Shown here: positions 1-8,514 of the stretch, piece by piece | Layout of the letters: each line of letters starts with the position of its first letter | How positions within the stretch are numbered: the first letter of the stretch is position 1 | Source: Hyphomicrobium sp. MC1 | GTDB lineage: Bacteria > Pseudomonadota > Alphaproteobacteria > Rhizobiales > Hyphomicrobiaceae | Length of the DNA stretch: 64,000 nt | Assembly: GCF_000253295.1 (NCBI RefSeq) | Contig: NC_015717.1 | Coordinates: 1,612,001 to 1,676,000 of the forward strand | Direction of reading: 5' to 3' | Program-made: the position numbers and the translations under genes | Notes under the pieces: model-generated | What the model saw: only the letters and a program-made list of their open reading frames with translations | What the model was told of the DNA's origin: nothing | Database searches by the model: none

Positions 1-87
1 AATTCCCAGGCGTGTAGCCATTGCCTCACCGGCAGACGACATCCGCTTCGCATCCTCAAGCGTCAGAGTTTGATAGGATCTAGGCAT
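1..87 (-). CDS. GlcG/HbpS-like haem-binding family protein, N-terminal fragment (cut by window edge)
   Basis: An open frame runs from an ATG at 85-87 on the minus strand to the first base of the window, giving 29 residues. It begins MPRSYQTLTLEDAKRM and continues with an alanine-rich helix. The TLTLEDA(K/R) opening followed by such a helix is typical of the GlcG/HbpS family, small proteins linked to glycolate operons or extracellular haem binding. A purine-rich GAGAACGAG stretch precedes the start. Only the first quarter of a usual ~140-residue protein is visible, so the family call rests on the opening motif alone. Confidence 0.55.
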   Translation of the reverse strand, partial: MPRSYQTLTLEDAKRMSSAGEAMATRLGI

Positions 88-304
88 CTCGTTCTCACTT
101 GCGGCGCGCCTCGTTGGCTCCTCGTCTTCTGTGTGAGCATCGTGTGCATTGTCACGCTTCGGGCGTGTGTCCGGGCAAGAGCCGGTGCACCTAAGCTGGG
201 GCAAGCGGGTTAAGGGCGCCAGTTAATCTAGGTAAAAAAGCCGCCGAGCGAGCAGTCTGATAGGGGGATTCCCTTCATTACAGGCAGCAATCGCACGATT
301 TAAC

Positions 305-317
305 CCGGTTTAACCGG
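305..317. promoter_or_regulatory. Perfect palindrome, candidate operator
   Basis: CCGGTT-T-AACCGG is a perfect inverted repeat with 6-base arms around one base. It lies about 220 bases upstream of the PfpI/ior operon, inside the divergent intergenic region. The binding protein is unknown and no regulator gene is adjacent within the window. The symmetry is seen directly; the operator role is inferred. Confidence 0.3.
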
Positions 318-524
318 TCGCCGTTTTGTTTCTGGGGTACATTCGTCGCGATTGGAAATGATCTGAGGAGCAACCGAGGGCGCTTTCTACACACGCAACT
401 CATTCGTCCGAGAGAGCTCAGAGCAACGGCCGGTCCGATGTGATTTCATCAGCAGCAGAAGCTCGCCGTCATAGAGATAAGCCATAGAAGTCCGCCCGAC
501 CTCGTGGCTGCGAATTCTTCAATC

Positions 525-530
525 GAGGAG
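525..530 (+). promoter_or_regulatory. Ribosome binding site that sets the PfpI-family start
   Basis: GAGGAG lies 6 bases before the GTG at 537. A longer frame would open at a GTG at 504, but no Shine-Dalgarno sequence precedes it, and residues 1-11 of that longer version do not resemble the family. This favours 537 as the start. Confidence 0.6.
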
Positions 531-536
531 AAGGCT

Positions 537-1226
537 GTGACGCTGCATGTCCTGTTCATCGTCACTAACGCGGCTGTCCTCGGTCCGCGCAGTCGTAAGA
601 CTGGTTTTTTCTTCGCCGAGGTCGCTCACCCGTTTGATGTGCTCGACAAGGCTGGTATAGCGATCGAGTTCGCCTCACCCGCTGGTGGATGGACTCCTTA
701 CGATGCCTATGATGAGAAAGACCCCGCGCAAAAGGGGTTTTTTGAGAGCAAAGCGTTCCGTCGGTTGAATCGCAGCCGAAAGTTGTCCGAGGTGGACGCC
801 GCGGACTACGACGCTATCCTCGTGCCCGGCGGACTGGGGCCGATGGTCGACATCCAGCACAATGCGGACGTCCAGAAGGCCGTCGTACGCGCCTGGAGCA
901 CGGGCAAGCTCGTGACCGCGGTTTGCCACGGACCTTGCTGCCTTCTCGGCGTGGATCTCGGCGATGGCGCGCCGTTCGTGCGGGGCAAGAAGCTAACGGC
1001 ATTCTCGAAGAAAGAAGAGCACGATTACGCTCGTGAGGATGTGCCCTACGAACTCGAGGACGCGTTGATAGCAGAGGGTGCCGAGTACTCATCTACAGAC
1101 AACTGGCAGCCTAAGGTCGTCGTCGATGGTCGTCTCATCACCGGTCAGAACCCTGCTTCGGCGGGACCACTGGCAAAAGAATTGCTCACCGCCCTCGGAC
1201 ACACCAACCAAAGGGAGATGACATGA
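537..1226 (+). CDS. DJ-1/PfpI family protein (type 1 glutamine amidotransferase-like, Hsp31-like)
   Basis: The product is a ~229-residue class I glutamine-amidotransferase-fold protein of the Hsp31/DJ-1 branch. Such proteins act as glyoxalase-III-like deglycases, chaperones or proteases, and which applies here cannot be told. The nucleophile elbow AVCHGP puts the cysteine at residue 130 and the adjacent histidine at 131. The conserved glutamate lies in the [13 protein letters not shown] segment near residue 28. ILVPGGLGP is the usual strand-loop before the elbow. The start is GTG at 537, chosen by its GAGGAG site; GTG at 504 would add 11 residues. Its stop overlaps the iorA start as ATGA (1223-1226), so it is co-translated with the molybdenum hydroxylase and may protect or repair proteins during aldehyde or N-heterocycle metabolism (inference). 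Confidence 0.85.
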   Translation: MTLHVLFIVTNAAVLGPRSRKTGFFFAEVAHPFDVLDKAGIAIEFASPAGGWTPYDAYDEKDPAQKGFFESKAFRRLNRSRKLSEVDAADYDAILVPGGLGPMVDIQHNADVQKAVVRAWSTGKLVTAVCHGPCCLLGVDLGDGAPFVRGKKLTAFSKKEEHDYAREDVPYELEDALIAEGAEYSSTDNWQPKVVVDGRLITGQNPASAGPLAKELLTALGHTNQREMT

Positions 1227-1684
1227 TCGAGATTACGGTCAACGGCACAAAGCACCAGGTCGACGTTATCCCCGAAATGCCTTTGCTCTGGGTGTTGCGC
1301 GATGAACTTGGTGTCACGAGTGCCAAGTATGGATGCGGCGTGGCTCAGTGTGGGGCCTGCACGGTGCACATAGACGGAAGCGCTGTTCGCTCCTGCCAAG
1401 CCCACATAGGCGATGTTGCGGGAAAGGCAATCACCACGATTGATGGGGTGGATAAGGGTGAGCAGCATCCAGTGCTCCAAGCCTGGATTGAGCATCAGGT
1501 TCCTCAATGCGGCTACTGCCAAACTGGGCAGATTATGCAAGCCATTTCGCTTCTTGAATTGATCCCGAAGCCGACCGACGAAGATATCAATGAGGTGATG
1601 TCAGGAAACCTCTGCCGCTGCGGAACATATCCGCGTATCCGTGCGGCCATTCACTCTGCCGCTGCAAAAATGGCGGAGAAGTGA
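1223..1684 (+). CDS. iorA: Isoquinoline 1-oxidoreductase-type [2Fe-2S] subunit
   Basis: This 153-residue protein is the small iron-sulfur subunit of a xanthine-oxidase-family hydroxylase. It carries electrons from the molybdenum centre to an outside acceptor. The plant-ferredoxin-type cluster is ligated by C38, C43, C46 and C58 ([11 protein letters not shown]...C). The second, all-helical cluster uses C96, C99, C131 and C133 (QCGYCQTGQ and NLCRCGTY). The length is normal for IorA or the aldehyde-dehydrogenase small subunit. No FAD subunit is encoded nearby, as expected for the two-subunit IorAB type that passes electrons to a cytochrome. The substrate cannot be deduced; isoquinoline is only the family name. 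It overlaps the PfpI gene by 4 bases and is followed after one base by iorB. Confidence 0.92.
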   Translation: MIEITVNGTKHQVDVIPEMPLLWVLRDELGVTSAKYGCGVAQCGACTVHIDGSAVRSCQAHIGDVAGKAITTIDGVDKGEQHPVLQAWIEHQVPQCGYCQTGQIMQAISLLELIPKPTDEDINEVMSGNLCRCGTYPRIRAAIHSAAAKMAEK

Positions 1685-1685
1685 G

Positions 1686-3941
1686 ATGGGCGAGGTTCAA
1701 AACCTTTCACGCAGGGCTTTCGTTTTCGGTTCTGCGGCTGTCGCGGGCGGAGTCGCCTTCGGATCGTATGCGGCTGCCGAAGCCATCCTCATGACTTCAA
1801 GCGGCAATCCGTTAACAGCTGGGCTTGCGCCAGATGCCGTAACTTTCAACCCATGGGTGGAAATCAGCCCTAATAAAATTACGTTGATCGCGCAGCATGC
1901 CGATATCGGTCAAGGCGTTGGCTCCGTGCAACCTTACATGATTGCCGAGGAAATGGACCTCGATCCAGGCCAATTCGAAATCAGGTTTGCTAGCCCAAGT
2001 CCTGCTTATTTCAATACCGGTTTTGCGGATGAATTCGCACCATTTCTGGCGGCAGACCAAAGTCCAGCGGCAGAAAAAGCTCGAGCCGATACGCTCGAGT
2101 ACTTGAGAAAAACAGGGCTTCAGATGACGGGCGGTTCGAGCACCGTGCCCGACACATATGAAAAACTTCGGGTCGCCGGCGCGATTGCGCGAGAGACTCT
2201 AAAAGCCGCGGCGGCGAAGCGTTCGGGCGTCACTGCCGGTGAGCTTCGCACGCAATCCGGCCATGTTATCCTGCCAGACGGAACCAAAATCCCTTACGTG
2301 GACCTTTCGGCGGACGCCGCGAAAATCCCGCCTATGGTGAACGCCGAACTACGCGATCCGTCTAAGTGGCGAATGCTGGGCAAGCCCATGACGCGACTCG
2401 ACGTTCGATCGAAAGTGACTGGCGAGATGAAGTTCGGGATCGATATGAAAATGGACGGGATGGTTTTTGCCTCCGTCAAGCTAAACCCGAACAAGGGTCA
2501 ACCTTTGAAATCGTACGACGCCAGCAAGGCTCAATCGATGCCGGGCGTAAAGAAGATCCTGGAAATTAAAAATGGTGTCGCTGTCATCGCAACAAATAGC
2601 TGGTACGCGATGCGAGCTGTCGAGGTGATCGATTGCGAGTGGGCACCCTCTGCGTATCCTGCCGAGCAAGCCGATCATTGGAAAAACCTAGAGAGTTCGT
2701 TCAAGCCGGAGTTTTTGGGAAAGGAGTGGCGCAAGGTCGGTGATATCGAGACGGGATTGAAGGGTGGTACACACGTTGAAGCCGAGTATCGCGCACCATA
2801 CGTGGCACACCAGCCCCTCGAGCCGCTCAACGGCATCGGCCTCTTCAAAGACGACAAACTGGAATTATGGTTCGGTCATCAGAGCCCACAATTGGTCCAG
2901 AACGTTGCGGCTGACGCGATCGGCTTGAAGCCGGAAAAGGTGACTTTTCACAATCAGTGGACCGGCGGCAGTTTCGGGCACCGGCTTGAATACGGGAACG
3001 TTCCGGTGTTGGCCGAAATCGCAAGCCAAATACCCGGCACACCGGTGAAACTTATCTTCTCGCGCGAAGAGGATTTCCGGCAGGACATTCCCCGACAGAT
3101 TGCAATCGCCCGTCACTGTGGGAGTGTCGACGGGAATAAGATCGTCGCCGCAGATCTCAAATTGGCGTCGACCGCTCCCTTGAACGGCTTGCTGGAGCGA
3201 AGCCTCATACCATCGAAGGATCCCGACGCCCAATTAGCCGCCGGCCTGTGGAACGTGTATTACGACATTCCGAATTTTCGGGCAACGACCTACGAAGCCA
3301 AGGGACTTTCGCCATGCACGACTTGGCGATCAGTGGGAGCCTCCACCGCTGGCTTCTTTACCGAGAGCTTCTTTGATGAATTGCTGCATGTAGCCGGTCT
3401 CGACCCGCTCAATGCGCGCATCGAGATGTGCACTGTTTCTACGCATCGCAAGGTGTTGGAAGCGGTAGCCGAGATGTCGGATTGGAAGGGTCCGATCGGC
3501 AATGGCAAAGGGAGGGGGGTGGCATTCGTCGAGTCATTTGGCACGGCGACCGCGGAAGTTATCGAAGTCTCGGTGACCGATCGCGGCATCAAAATCGAGA
3601 ACGTTTGGGTTGCTGCCGAAGTCGGTAAGGTCGTCGACCCGGTCAACTTTGAAAACCAAGTTCAAGGCGGCGTCGTATGGGGATTAGGTCACGCAATCAA
3701 TTGTGAACTTACGTACGCAAACGGCTCCGTGCAGCAGACCAACTACAATCATCACGAGGCGATGCGGATCTATCAATGTCCGGTCATCCACGTTCGTGGA
3801 TTGGAAAACGGACCGAAGGTCAGGGGCATCGGAGAACCGCCAGTTCCGCCAGCAGCGCCGGCGCTTGCAAACGCCATATTCGCTGCGACCGGGAAGCGTA
3901 TCCGGGAAATGCCGTTCAACAAGTTCATCGACTTCGTATGA
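1686..3941 (+). CDS. iorB: Molybdopterin-binding subunit of isoquinoline 1-oxidoreductase / xanthine dehydrogenase family, Tat-exported
   Basis: This is the large catalytic subunit (751 residues) that binds the molybdenum cytosine dinucleotide cofactor and hydroxylates an N-heterocycle or aldehyde. The N-terminus reads SRRAFVFGSAAVAGG, a twin-arginine signal, so the complex probably works in the periplasm. Family features include the GGSFGHRLEYG cofactor loop, TTWRSVGASTAGFFTE, and GIGEPPVPP with the predicted catalytic glutamate near the C-terminus. The ATG at 1686 is preferred over an upstream frame opening at 1641: GGAGAA lies just ahead and the Tat motif then sits at the very N-terminus. 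The start is one base after the iorA stop. A secreted dihaem cytochrome follows at once and is the likely electron acceptor. Confidence 0.92.
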   Translation: MGEVQNLSRRAFVFGSAAVAGGVAFGSYAAAEAILMTSSGNPLTAGLAPDAVTFNPWVEISPNKITLIAQHADIGQGVGSVQPYMIAEEMDLDPGQFEIRFASPSPAYFNTGFADEFAPFLAADQSPAAEKARADTLEYLRKTGLQMTGGSSTVPDTYEKLRVAGAIARETLKAAAAKRSGVTAGELRTQSGHVILPDGTKIPYVDLSADAAKIPPMVNAELRDPSKWRMLGKPMTRLDVRSKVTGEMKFGIDMKMDGMVFASVKLNPNKGQPLKSYDASKAQSMPGVKKILEIKNGVAVIATNSWYAMRAVEVIDCEWAPSAYPAEQADHWKNLESSFKPEFLGKEWRKVGDIETGLKGGTHVEAEYRAPYVAHQPLEPLNGIGLFKDDKLELWFGHQSPQLVQNVAADAIGLKPEKVTFHNQWTGGSFGHRLEYGNVPVLAEIASQIPGTPVKLIFSREEDFRQDIPRQIAIARHCGSVDGNKIVAADLKLASTAPLNGLLERSLIPSKDPDAQLAAGLWNVYYDIPNFRATTYEAKGLSPCTTWRSVGASTAGFFTESFFDELLHVAGLDPLNARIEMCTVSTHRKVLEAVAEMSDWKGPIGNGKGRGVAFVESFGTATAEVIEVSVTDRGIKIENVWVAAEVGKVVDPVNFENQVQGGVVWGLGHAINCELTYANGSVQQTNYNHHEAMRIYQCPVIHVRGLENGPKVRGIGEPPVPPAAPALANAIFAATGKRIREMPFNKFIDFV

Positions 3942-3950
3942 GGGCCGGTT

Positions 3951-4580
3951 ATGAAAAGAGCGTGGGTCGCGATGGCCTTGGCCACTTCATCTATGGCCGC
4001 GCTGGCGGGATATGTCTTTGCCGAAGGCGAAACGAACAAGGATGCTCTGCCGGCTGGAAGTGTCAGCCGCACCGACGGCCTCGAAGCGTGGAAGCGCATC
4101 GAGGCGGTGGTCACGCATCCTCGTTGCGCCAACTGTCATGTTGATGCCAAAGCTATACCGATTTGGACGCCGGCAGGCGAGAGCAAGTCTCGCGTTCACG
4201 GTATGAACATCCATGGCGGAGAAAGTCGTATCGGGGCTGAGGCGCTGGTTTGCCAGACCTGCCACGTAACCTCGACGGTGCCCAATGACGCCGCGCCGGC
4301 GCCGCCGCACGCCGGCATCGACTGGCAGCTTGCGCCGGTCGAATTCATTTGGTTCGGCAAAAGCGGCGCGGAGATTTGTGCGCAGCTCCGGGATCCGAAG
4401 CGCAATGGTGGCCGCGACGCTGCGGGACTTCTCGCGCACTTAAGGCATGATGCATCACTGAATGGATTTATTCCCCGAAGCTGGGAGCCCACGGGGCGTC
4501 CGATCCCACCGGGGACGTTTGAGGATCATGTGAAAGATATGGCCCTCTGGGGAGCTGCGGGGCAGCCGTGTCCCGACTGA
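3951..4580 (+). CDS. Secreted dihaem c-type cytochrome, likely electron acceptor of the IorAB hydroxylase
   Basis: The protein has 209 residues with a hydrophobic N-terminal signal (MKRAWVAMALATSSMAALAG...). There are two CxxCH haem sites, CANCH at 59-63 and CQTCH at 101-105. The second half has no further haem motif and contains IDWQLAPVEFIWFGKSG. It begins 9 bases after iorB on the same strand, so it is almost certainly in the same transcript. IorAB-type enzymes lack an FAD subunit and need a cytochrome partner, which this protein can supply in the periplasm. It does not match the short mono-haem class I cytochromes; the precise family name is unknown to me. Confidence 0.8.
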   Translation: MKRAWVAMALATSSMAALAGYVFAEGETNKDALPAGSVSRTDGLEAWKRIEAVVTHPRCANCHVDAKAIPIWTPAGESKSRVHGMNIHGGESRIGAEALVCQTCHVTSTVPNDAAPAPPHAGIDWQLAPVEFIWFGKSGAEICAQLRDPKRNGGRDAAGLLAHLRHDASLNGFIPRSWEPTGRPIPPGTFEDHVKDMALWGAAGQPCPD

Positions 4581-4912
4581 TCAGAAGGGTGAATCGGCCA
4601 GCCGGGTCCCCACAACTCTACTCGCGCCGCTAAGGAACTGCTCAAGCATGAAGATATGATGTCTGCTCTGGGCCAGAAGCAGAAAATTACGCAAACCCGA
4701 TTACTTCTGCTCTTCATTCGAAAGCAGACCTGCACAAAAACGCGTTCGGCCGCTTTGTGAAGCAGAGTTAAATGTCCGCAAATGGGATAAAGCCGACGCT
4801 GTCTGACTTCCGCAAAGCAGAGATAGCGTTCATCGGTGGAGTACGTCAGCAGGTATTTTCGCAGTTTTTGCGGATGTCTGCTTTGGCTAAAGACCGGCCT
4901 TCTGCTTCGGTC
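4581..4912. other. Convergent intergenic region with degenerate dispersed repeats
   Basis: These 332 bases separate two convergent operons. They contain one copy of an intergenic repeat (4772-4803) and several short variants of a motif around GGCCAGAAGCAGA and TCTGCTTTGG (4664-4683, 4877-4885). At 4891-4913 AGACCG and CGGTCT form a 6-bp stem with an 11-base loop at the end of the TauE-like gene, a possible weak terminator. No credible gene was seen. Confidence 0.5.
4772..4803 (+). repeat. Dispersed intergenic repeat, copy 1
   Basis: ATGTCCGCAAATGGGATAAA and the following GCCGACGCTGTC match a second copy at 14040-14070, differing at a few positions and one indel. The core AATGGGATAAAGC is identical in both. 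Both copies sit in non-coding DNA between operons. Its nature (relic of a mobile element or a small interspersed repeat) is unknown. Confidence 0.5.
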
Positions 4913-5602
4913 TCAATGCAAGCAGATTCCCTTGATAGCTGGCCAGGGCACATAGATGGTCGCAAATCCGGCTAGGGCTAAGGCCATGCCAGCTGTGAAC
5001 CGCACAGGCCATTTGGCGTTTATCGTGCGCAGGAAGGTCAAACCACTCGCGGCAGCAAAGACAGCCGGTAATGTGCCAAGCCCAAATCCGGTCATGAATA
5101 GAAATCCGTGAGGGGCAGAGCCTGTCAGCGAAGAAAAGAATACCGCCCCGTAGAGCATCGGACAGGCATTGAGCCCCCACGCGACGCCTAACACGTATGG
5201 TCCGGCCGTTCGCCTCGTTCTGAGTGGCGCAGCGATCGTATCAAACCCTTGGGCGAGGTAAGACACTCCGCGGTCCAGGAAAGAAAGACGCGGCATAGCA
5301 CCGGCAAGAACGAGCCCCATCCAGATTAGAGAGACGGCGGCAGCCCATTGCATGATCTCGAAGCTTATTCCGCCTCGGCGTGCTGCAAGTCCGGCGCCGA
5401 TCGCGCCTCCGACTGCGCCTAAGGTTGCGTACGTCGTGATGCGGCCAGCCTGCATGATGGCCAATTGCCGATATCGCTCTTTGGGTGTCGGTGCGTCGAG
5501 CAGCAGCAACGCGCCGCACGCTATGCCACCGCACATCGCCGCACAATGAAGAGCGCTCGCAAGCCCGAATGCGAACCCCGATATGAGCAGCGACTCAGGC
5601 AT
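4913..5602 (-). CDS. Sulfite exporter TauE/SafE-like membrane protein linked to cbb3 oxidase assembly
   Basis: The product is a ~229-residue polytopic membrane protein of the DsbD/UreH-like TauE/SafE group (COG2836-like). It has about six hydrophobic segments and the diagnostic SALHCAAMCGGIACG near the N-terminus. The closing part holds LNACPMLYGAVFF and GFGLGTLPAVF, both typical of the group. Members next to cco genes are thought to help metal or redox steps of oxidase maturation; the exact role is not settled. ATG at 5602 is preferred over a longer frame opening at 5725, since the extra 41 residues lie within ccoS and are not family-like. It overlaps ccoS by 8 bases and is the last gene of the cco operon. 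Confidence 0.8.
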   Translation of the reverse strand: MPESLLISGFAFGLASALHCAAMCGGIACGALLLLDAPTPKERYRQLAIMQAGRITTYATLGAVGGAIGAGLAARRGGISFEIMQWAAAVSLIWMGLVLAGAMPRLSFLDRGVSYLAQGFDTIAAPLRTRRTAGPYVLGVAWGLNACPMLYGAVFFSSLTGSAPHGFLFMTGFGLGTLPAVFAAASGLTFLRTINAKWPVRFTAGMALALAGFATIYVPWPAIKGICLH

Positions 5603-5780
5603 GGCGGTCCGTAGGTTCTTCCTGCACGGCCGTGTTCGCAGGCTCTCCATCATCCAGGGCGCGCCAACCGGCACCCTCCAGATCTTCGAACTGGCCGTTG
5701 CGCAGCGCCCATAAAAAACCGCCAAGTCCCATGAGACCGAGCGTCAATGCTGCGGGTATAAGCCACGCGAGAGATGTCAT
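5595..5780 (-). CDS. ccoS: cbb3-type cytochrome oxidase assembly protein CcoS/FixS
   Basis: This 61-residue single-span membrane protein has the CcoS signature: a hydrophobic helix running into GGFLWALRNGQFEDLEGAGWRAL. CcoS is needed for haem and copper insertion into the catalytic subunit of cbb3 oxidase. The gene shares a 4-base ATGA overlap with ccoI upstream (5777-5780) and overlaps the TauE-like gene downstream. The C-terminal tail is short and polar. Confidence 0.93.
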   Translation of the reverse strand: MTSLAWLIPAALTLGLMGLGGFLWALRNGQFEDLEGAGWRALDDGEPANTAVQEEPTDRHA

Positions 5781-8011
5781 GCGCTCCTCCTGACTGACCG
5801 CAGACGAAGTTTCTTTGTCCTGAGACGGAGCGCGTTTGTGGTTACGACAATCGACGATGTCGACATAGCGAGCGCAGCGACCAAGGGCGTCACATGTCCG
5901 AGCATCGCAATCGGAACGAAGACTGCGTTGTACCCAATCGCGATCGCAAAATTTTGCAAAGCCATTCGGCGTGCCGCCTGCGCAACCTTCAGTGTTTCGA
6001 TAATCGGGCCCAAGCGATCGCCTTGAAATACGGCATCTGCTGCGGCCTGACTGATATCCATGCCCGAGGCTGGCGACATCGAGGCATATCCCGCCGCCAG
6101 TGCCGGGGCATCGTTCAGTCCATCACCAACCATCAGAGTTTTGTGACCATTCGCGCACAAATCGCCGATGCGCTGAAGCTTCTCGGATGGGCGCAGCGCT
6201 CCCTGCCAATCGGTTATTGCGCACGCAGCCGCGGCACGCGCGACGGTTTGCGGCCGGTCGCCTGACAGCAATTCGACGGCATAGCCGGCATCTCGCAGTG
6301 TTTCGACCGTCTCACGCGCGTCGGGCCGAATGCGATCGATGAAACGGAAGCCGATCACCGCTTCATCGGCAGACCTATACCAGAGAGAGGCCTCGACATT
6401 CTGATTGATAGCGGCGCCGGCCCAATGCGCCGAGCCGAGCCGCTCTTCGCGTCCGTCCCCGACATATGAAAGCCCGGAGCCCGGAACCTCGCGGACGCCC
6501 TCGATCGCGTTGATGGCGATCCCGCGGTCACGCGCGGCGCGAACGATGGCTTGCGCATAGGGATGTCGGCTCGCAGCTGCGAGTGAAGCAACACGGGCCA
6601 GAAGACCGGACTCGATATTCTGGTCGTCGGCCAGCACAATCTGCTCAAGCGTCAACGTACCCGTTTTGTCGAAGACCACGCCGTCGATTTCGCCCAGCCG
6701 CTCGAGACCATCGGCCGCCTTCACGATGACGCCGCGACTGAAGAGCCTGCTGATCGCCGCGACCTGAACCGCAGGCACCGCGAGCGCCAACGCGCACGGG
6801 CACGTTATGATCAACACCGCGATGGCGTGAGTGAGCGAAACTTCCCATCCGCTTCCAAGCATCATCCACATCGTGAACGTCAATAGCCCGAGAACGTGAA
6901 CGGCTGGTGCGTAGAGCTGAGCCGCCCTGTCGGCGAGCCGCACATAGCGACCGCGGCTTTGCTCGGCCGAGAGCATCAGGCGACCGATTTCGGCGAGCAA
7001 CGTGTTCTCATCTGTGACGCTGACACGAATGTGCAAAGTTCCGCCGCCGTTGACGGTGCCGGCGTGAACGTGAGCGCCCGACGTGACGCTCCGCGGTACG
7101 GTTTCGCCGGTGATCAAACTCTCGTCGACTTCGCTGACGCCTGAGACAACGATGCCGTCGGCAGGGATACGCTCTCCAGCGGCAACGGCGACGCGCATAC
7201 CAGGCAAAAGGGTGCGTGCGGGAAGCAAGCGCACCGAGCCGTCTTCGGAAACCACGGTCGCGCTCATGGCGCGAAGGCTCAGCAGATTTTCCGCGGCCCC
7301 TCTGGCGCGCATGCGCATGCTTTCGTCAAGCGCCCGGCCGATTAAAAGGAAGAAGACGAGTGTCGTCGCGGCATCGAAATAGACTTGGTCGGAGCCGCGT
7401 ATCGTCTGGAATAGGCTCATCGCCGTCGCGAGGATGATACCGAGAGTGATCGGCACATCCATGTTGAGGCGGCGGGCGCTCAGAGCCGAGAAAGCCGAGC
7501 GGAAGAATGGCTGCCCGGCATAGGCGATGGCTGGCAGGGCTATAAGCGCCGATACCCAATGAAAGAGATCGCGGACCGAGCTGTCCATATCGGACACTTC
7601 GCCCGACCAGACAGACACGGATAGCAGCATGATATTGGCCGCTGCGAATCCTGCAACGCCGAGGCGGGGAATGAGCTCGCTCGTTCGCCCGCGCGAGGCG
7701 GACGTTTCGGCGCCTTCGACAAGCTCCGCGGCTGTGTAGCCTACGGCCTTTAACGCCGCGACGAGCTCAGGCACATCGGGACTCGAGCCGTCCGTCTGAC
7801 GGCAGAGAGTGACCGTGACGCGGCGCAAAGCGAGGTTGGCTCGGGACGCTGAAACGCCTCGAACGCTTCTCAGCGCCGTCTCTACGGTGTGGATGCATGT
7901 TCCGCAGACGATATCCGGGACAGACAACGTTATCGTCTCGACGTTCGCCGTTGTGTTATCAGCCGGCGCGCGTCGTTGCGGCGATAGTGAATTGATCAGG
8001 GCTGCTTCCAT
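5777..8011 (-). CDS. ccoI: Copper-translocating P-type ATPase CcoI/FixI
   Basis: This 744-residue P1B-type ATPase is expected to export copper to the periplasm for cbb3 oxidase assembly. It contains an N-terminal heavy-metal-associated domain with the CxxC pair in DIVCGTCIHTV, the membrane metal motif ITCPCALALAVP, the phosphorylation motif DKTGTLT and the hinge GDGLNDAPAL. Eight membrane helices are plausible from the hydrophobic segments. Its position between ccoH and ccoS separates it from detoxifying CopA pumps. The start (8011) lies inside the end of ccoH (16-base overlap), and the stop overlaps ccoS. Confidence 0.95.
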   Translation of the reverse strand: MEAALINSLSPQRRAPADNTTANVETITLSVPDIVCGTCIHTVETALRSVRGVSASRANLALRRVTVTLCRQTDGSSPDVPELVAALKAVGYTAAELVEGAETSASRGRTSELIPRLGVAGFAAANIMLLSVSVWSGEVSDMDSSVRDLFHWVSALIALPAIAYAGQPFFRSAFSALSARRLNMDVPITLGIILATAMSLFQTIRGSDQVYFDAATTLVFFLLIGRALDESMRMRARGAAENLLSLRAMSATVVSEDGSVRLLPARTLLPGMRVAVAAGERIPADGIVVSGVSEVDESLITGETVPRSVTSGAHVHAGTVNGGGTLHIRVSVTDENTLLAEIGRLMLSAEQSRGRYVRLADRAAQLYAPAVHVLGLLTFTMWMMLGSGWEVSLTHAIAVLIITCPCALALAVPAVQVAAISRLFSRGVIVKAADGLERLGEIDGVVFDKTGTLTLEQIVLADDQNIESGLLARVASLAAASRHPYAQAIVRAARDRGIAINAIEGVREVPGSGLSYVGDGREERLGSAHWAGAAINQNVEASLWYRSADEAVIGFRFIDRIRPDARETVETLRDAGYAVELLSGDRPQTVARAAAACAITDWQGALRPSEKLQRIGDLCANGHKTLMVGDGLNDAPALAAGYASMSPASGMDISQAAADAVFQGDRLGPIIETLKVAQAARRMALQNFAIAIGYNAVFVPIAMLGHVTPLVAALAMSTSSIVVTTNALRLRTKKLRLRSVRRSA

Positions 8012-8514
8012 AGCCGCACCTTGGATCGATAAACGACGCTCTTTTGGCCGGTATCGCCCTGGCTGACGAACAAGGAAACGTCCCAGTTACCTTCGGCCAA
8101 ATTCGGCAATGTGACCGTGTAGACTCCCTCTCCAAGGGAGGCGAGAACGAGATTGCGATCCGCCACGTCCGTGGCGGGACGGCCGATGCTTCCGCTGATT
8201 TGCAGATCGTCGATGCTACGTCCCTCGCGATCTTTCAGCGTGACACTGAAGACACCGGTGGCGCTGTCGAATTTTGTTGCTTCCGTCCAACCGAGCTCAT
8301 CCTGCCGGCGCTCGTCGGCGATGCGCTGGTTGTAACGCAGGCCCGTCCGGTAAGCGTCAGGCGTGTCGCCTCCGAAGGTCGAAATGGCATCGTAGATCAT
8401 CACGCTGTCGACCGCAGTGACGGTGACAAAGAAGGCAATCATGCCGAAAAGCACGTGCCAGCCATTGATCCCACTTCGTACCGGAAGGGCTTGTTTCATG
8501 GCAGCTTGTTTCAT
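7996..8514 (-). CDS. ccoH: cbb3 oxidase assembly protein CcoH/FixH
   Basis: The product has 172 residues with one N-terminal membrane helix (GWHVLFGMIAFFVTVTAVDSV) and a periplasmic immunoglobulin-like domain typical of FixH. The family motif TGLRYNQRIADE lies just after the helix. CcoH stays attached to the oxidase and is needed for its stable assembly. The start is set by the 4-base ATGA overlap with ccoG (8511-8514). The frame stays open far upstream inside ccoG, but that extension is not family-like. A second in-frame ATG five codons on (8499) is also possible. Confidence 0.9.
   Translation of the reverse strand: MKQAAMKQALPVRSGINGWHVLFGMIAFFVTVTAVDSVMIYDAISTFGGDTPDAYRTGLRYNQRIADERRQDELGWTEATKFDSATGVFSVTLKDREGRSIDDLQISGSIGRPATDVADRNLVLASLGEGVYTVTLPNLAEGNWDVSLFVSQGDTGQKSVVYRSKVRLWKQP

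Larger units (their letters stand above)
88..536. other. Divergent intergenic region
   Basis: These 449 bases separate the minus-strand GlcG-like start from the plus-strand PfpI/ior operon, so they should hold promoters for both. The only ordered element seen is the palindrome at 305-317. No credible coding frame or RNA gene was recognised. Confidence 0.6.

Noticed and set aside
4891..4913. Stem AGACCG/CGGTCT at the end of the TauE-like gene as a terminator
   Set aside because: The stem has only 6 pairs, an 11-base loop and no T-tract on the relevant strand, and it overlaps the stop codon.
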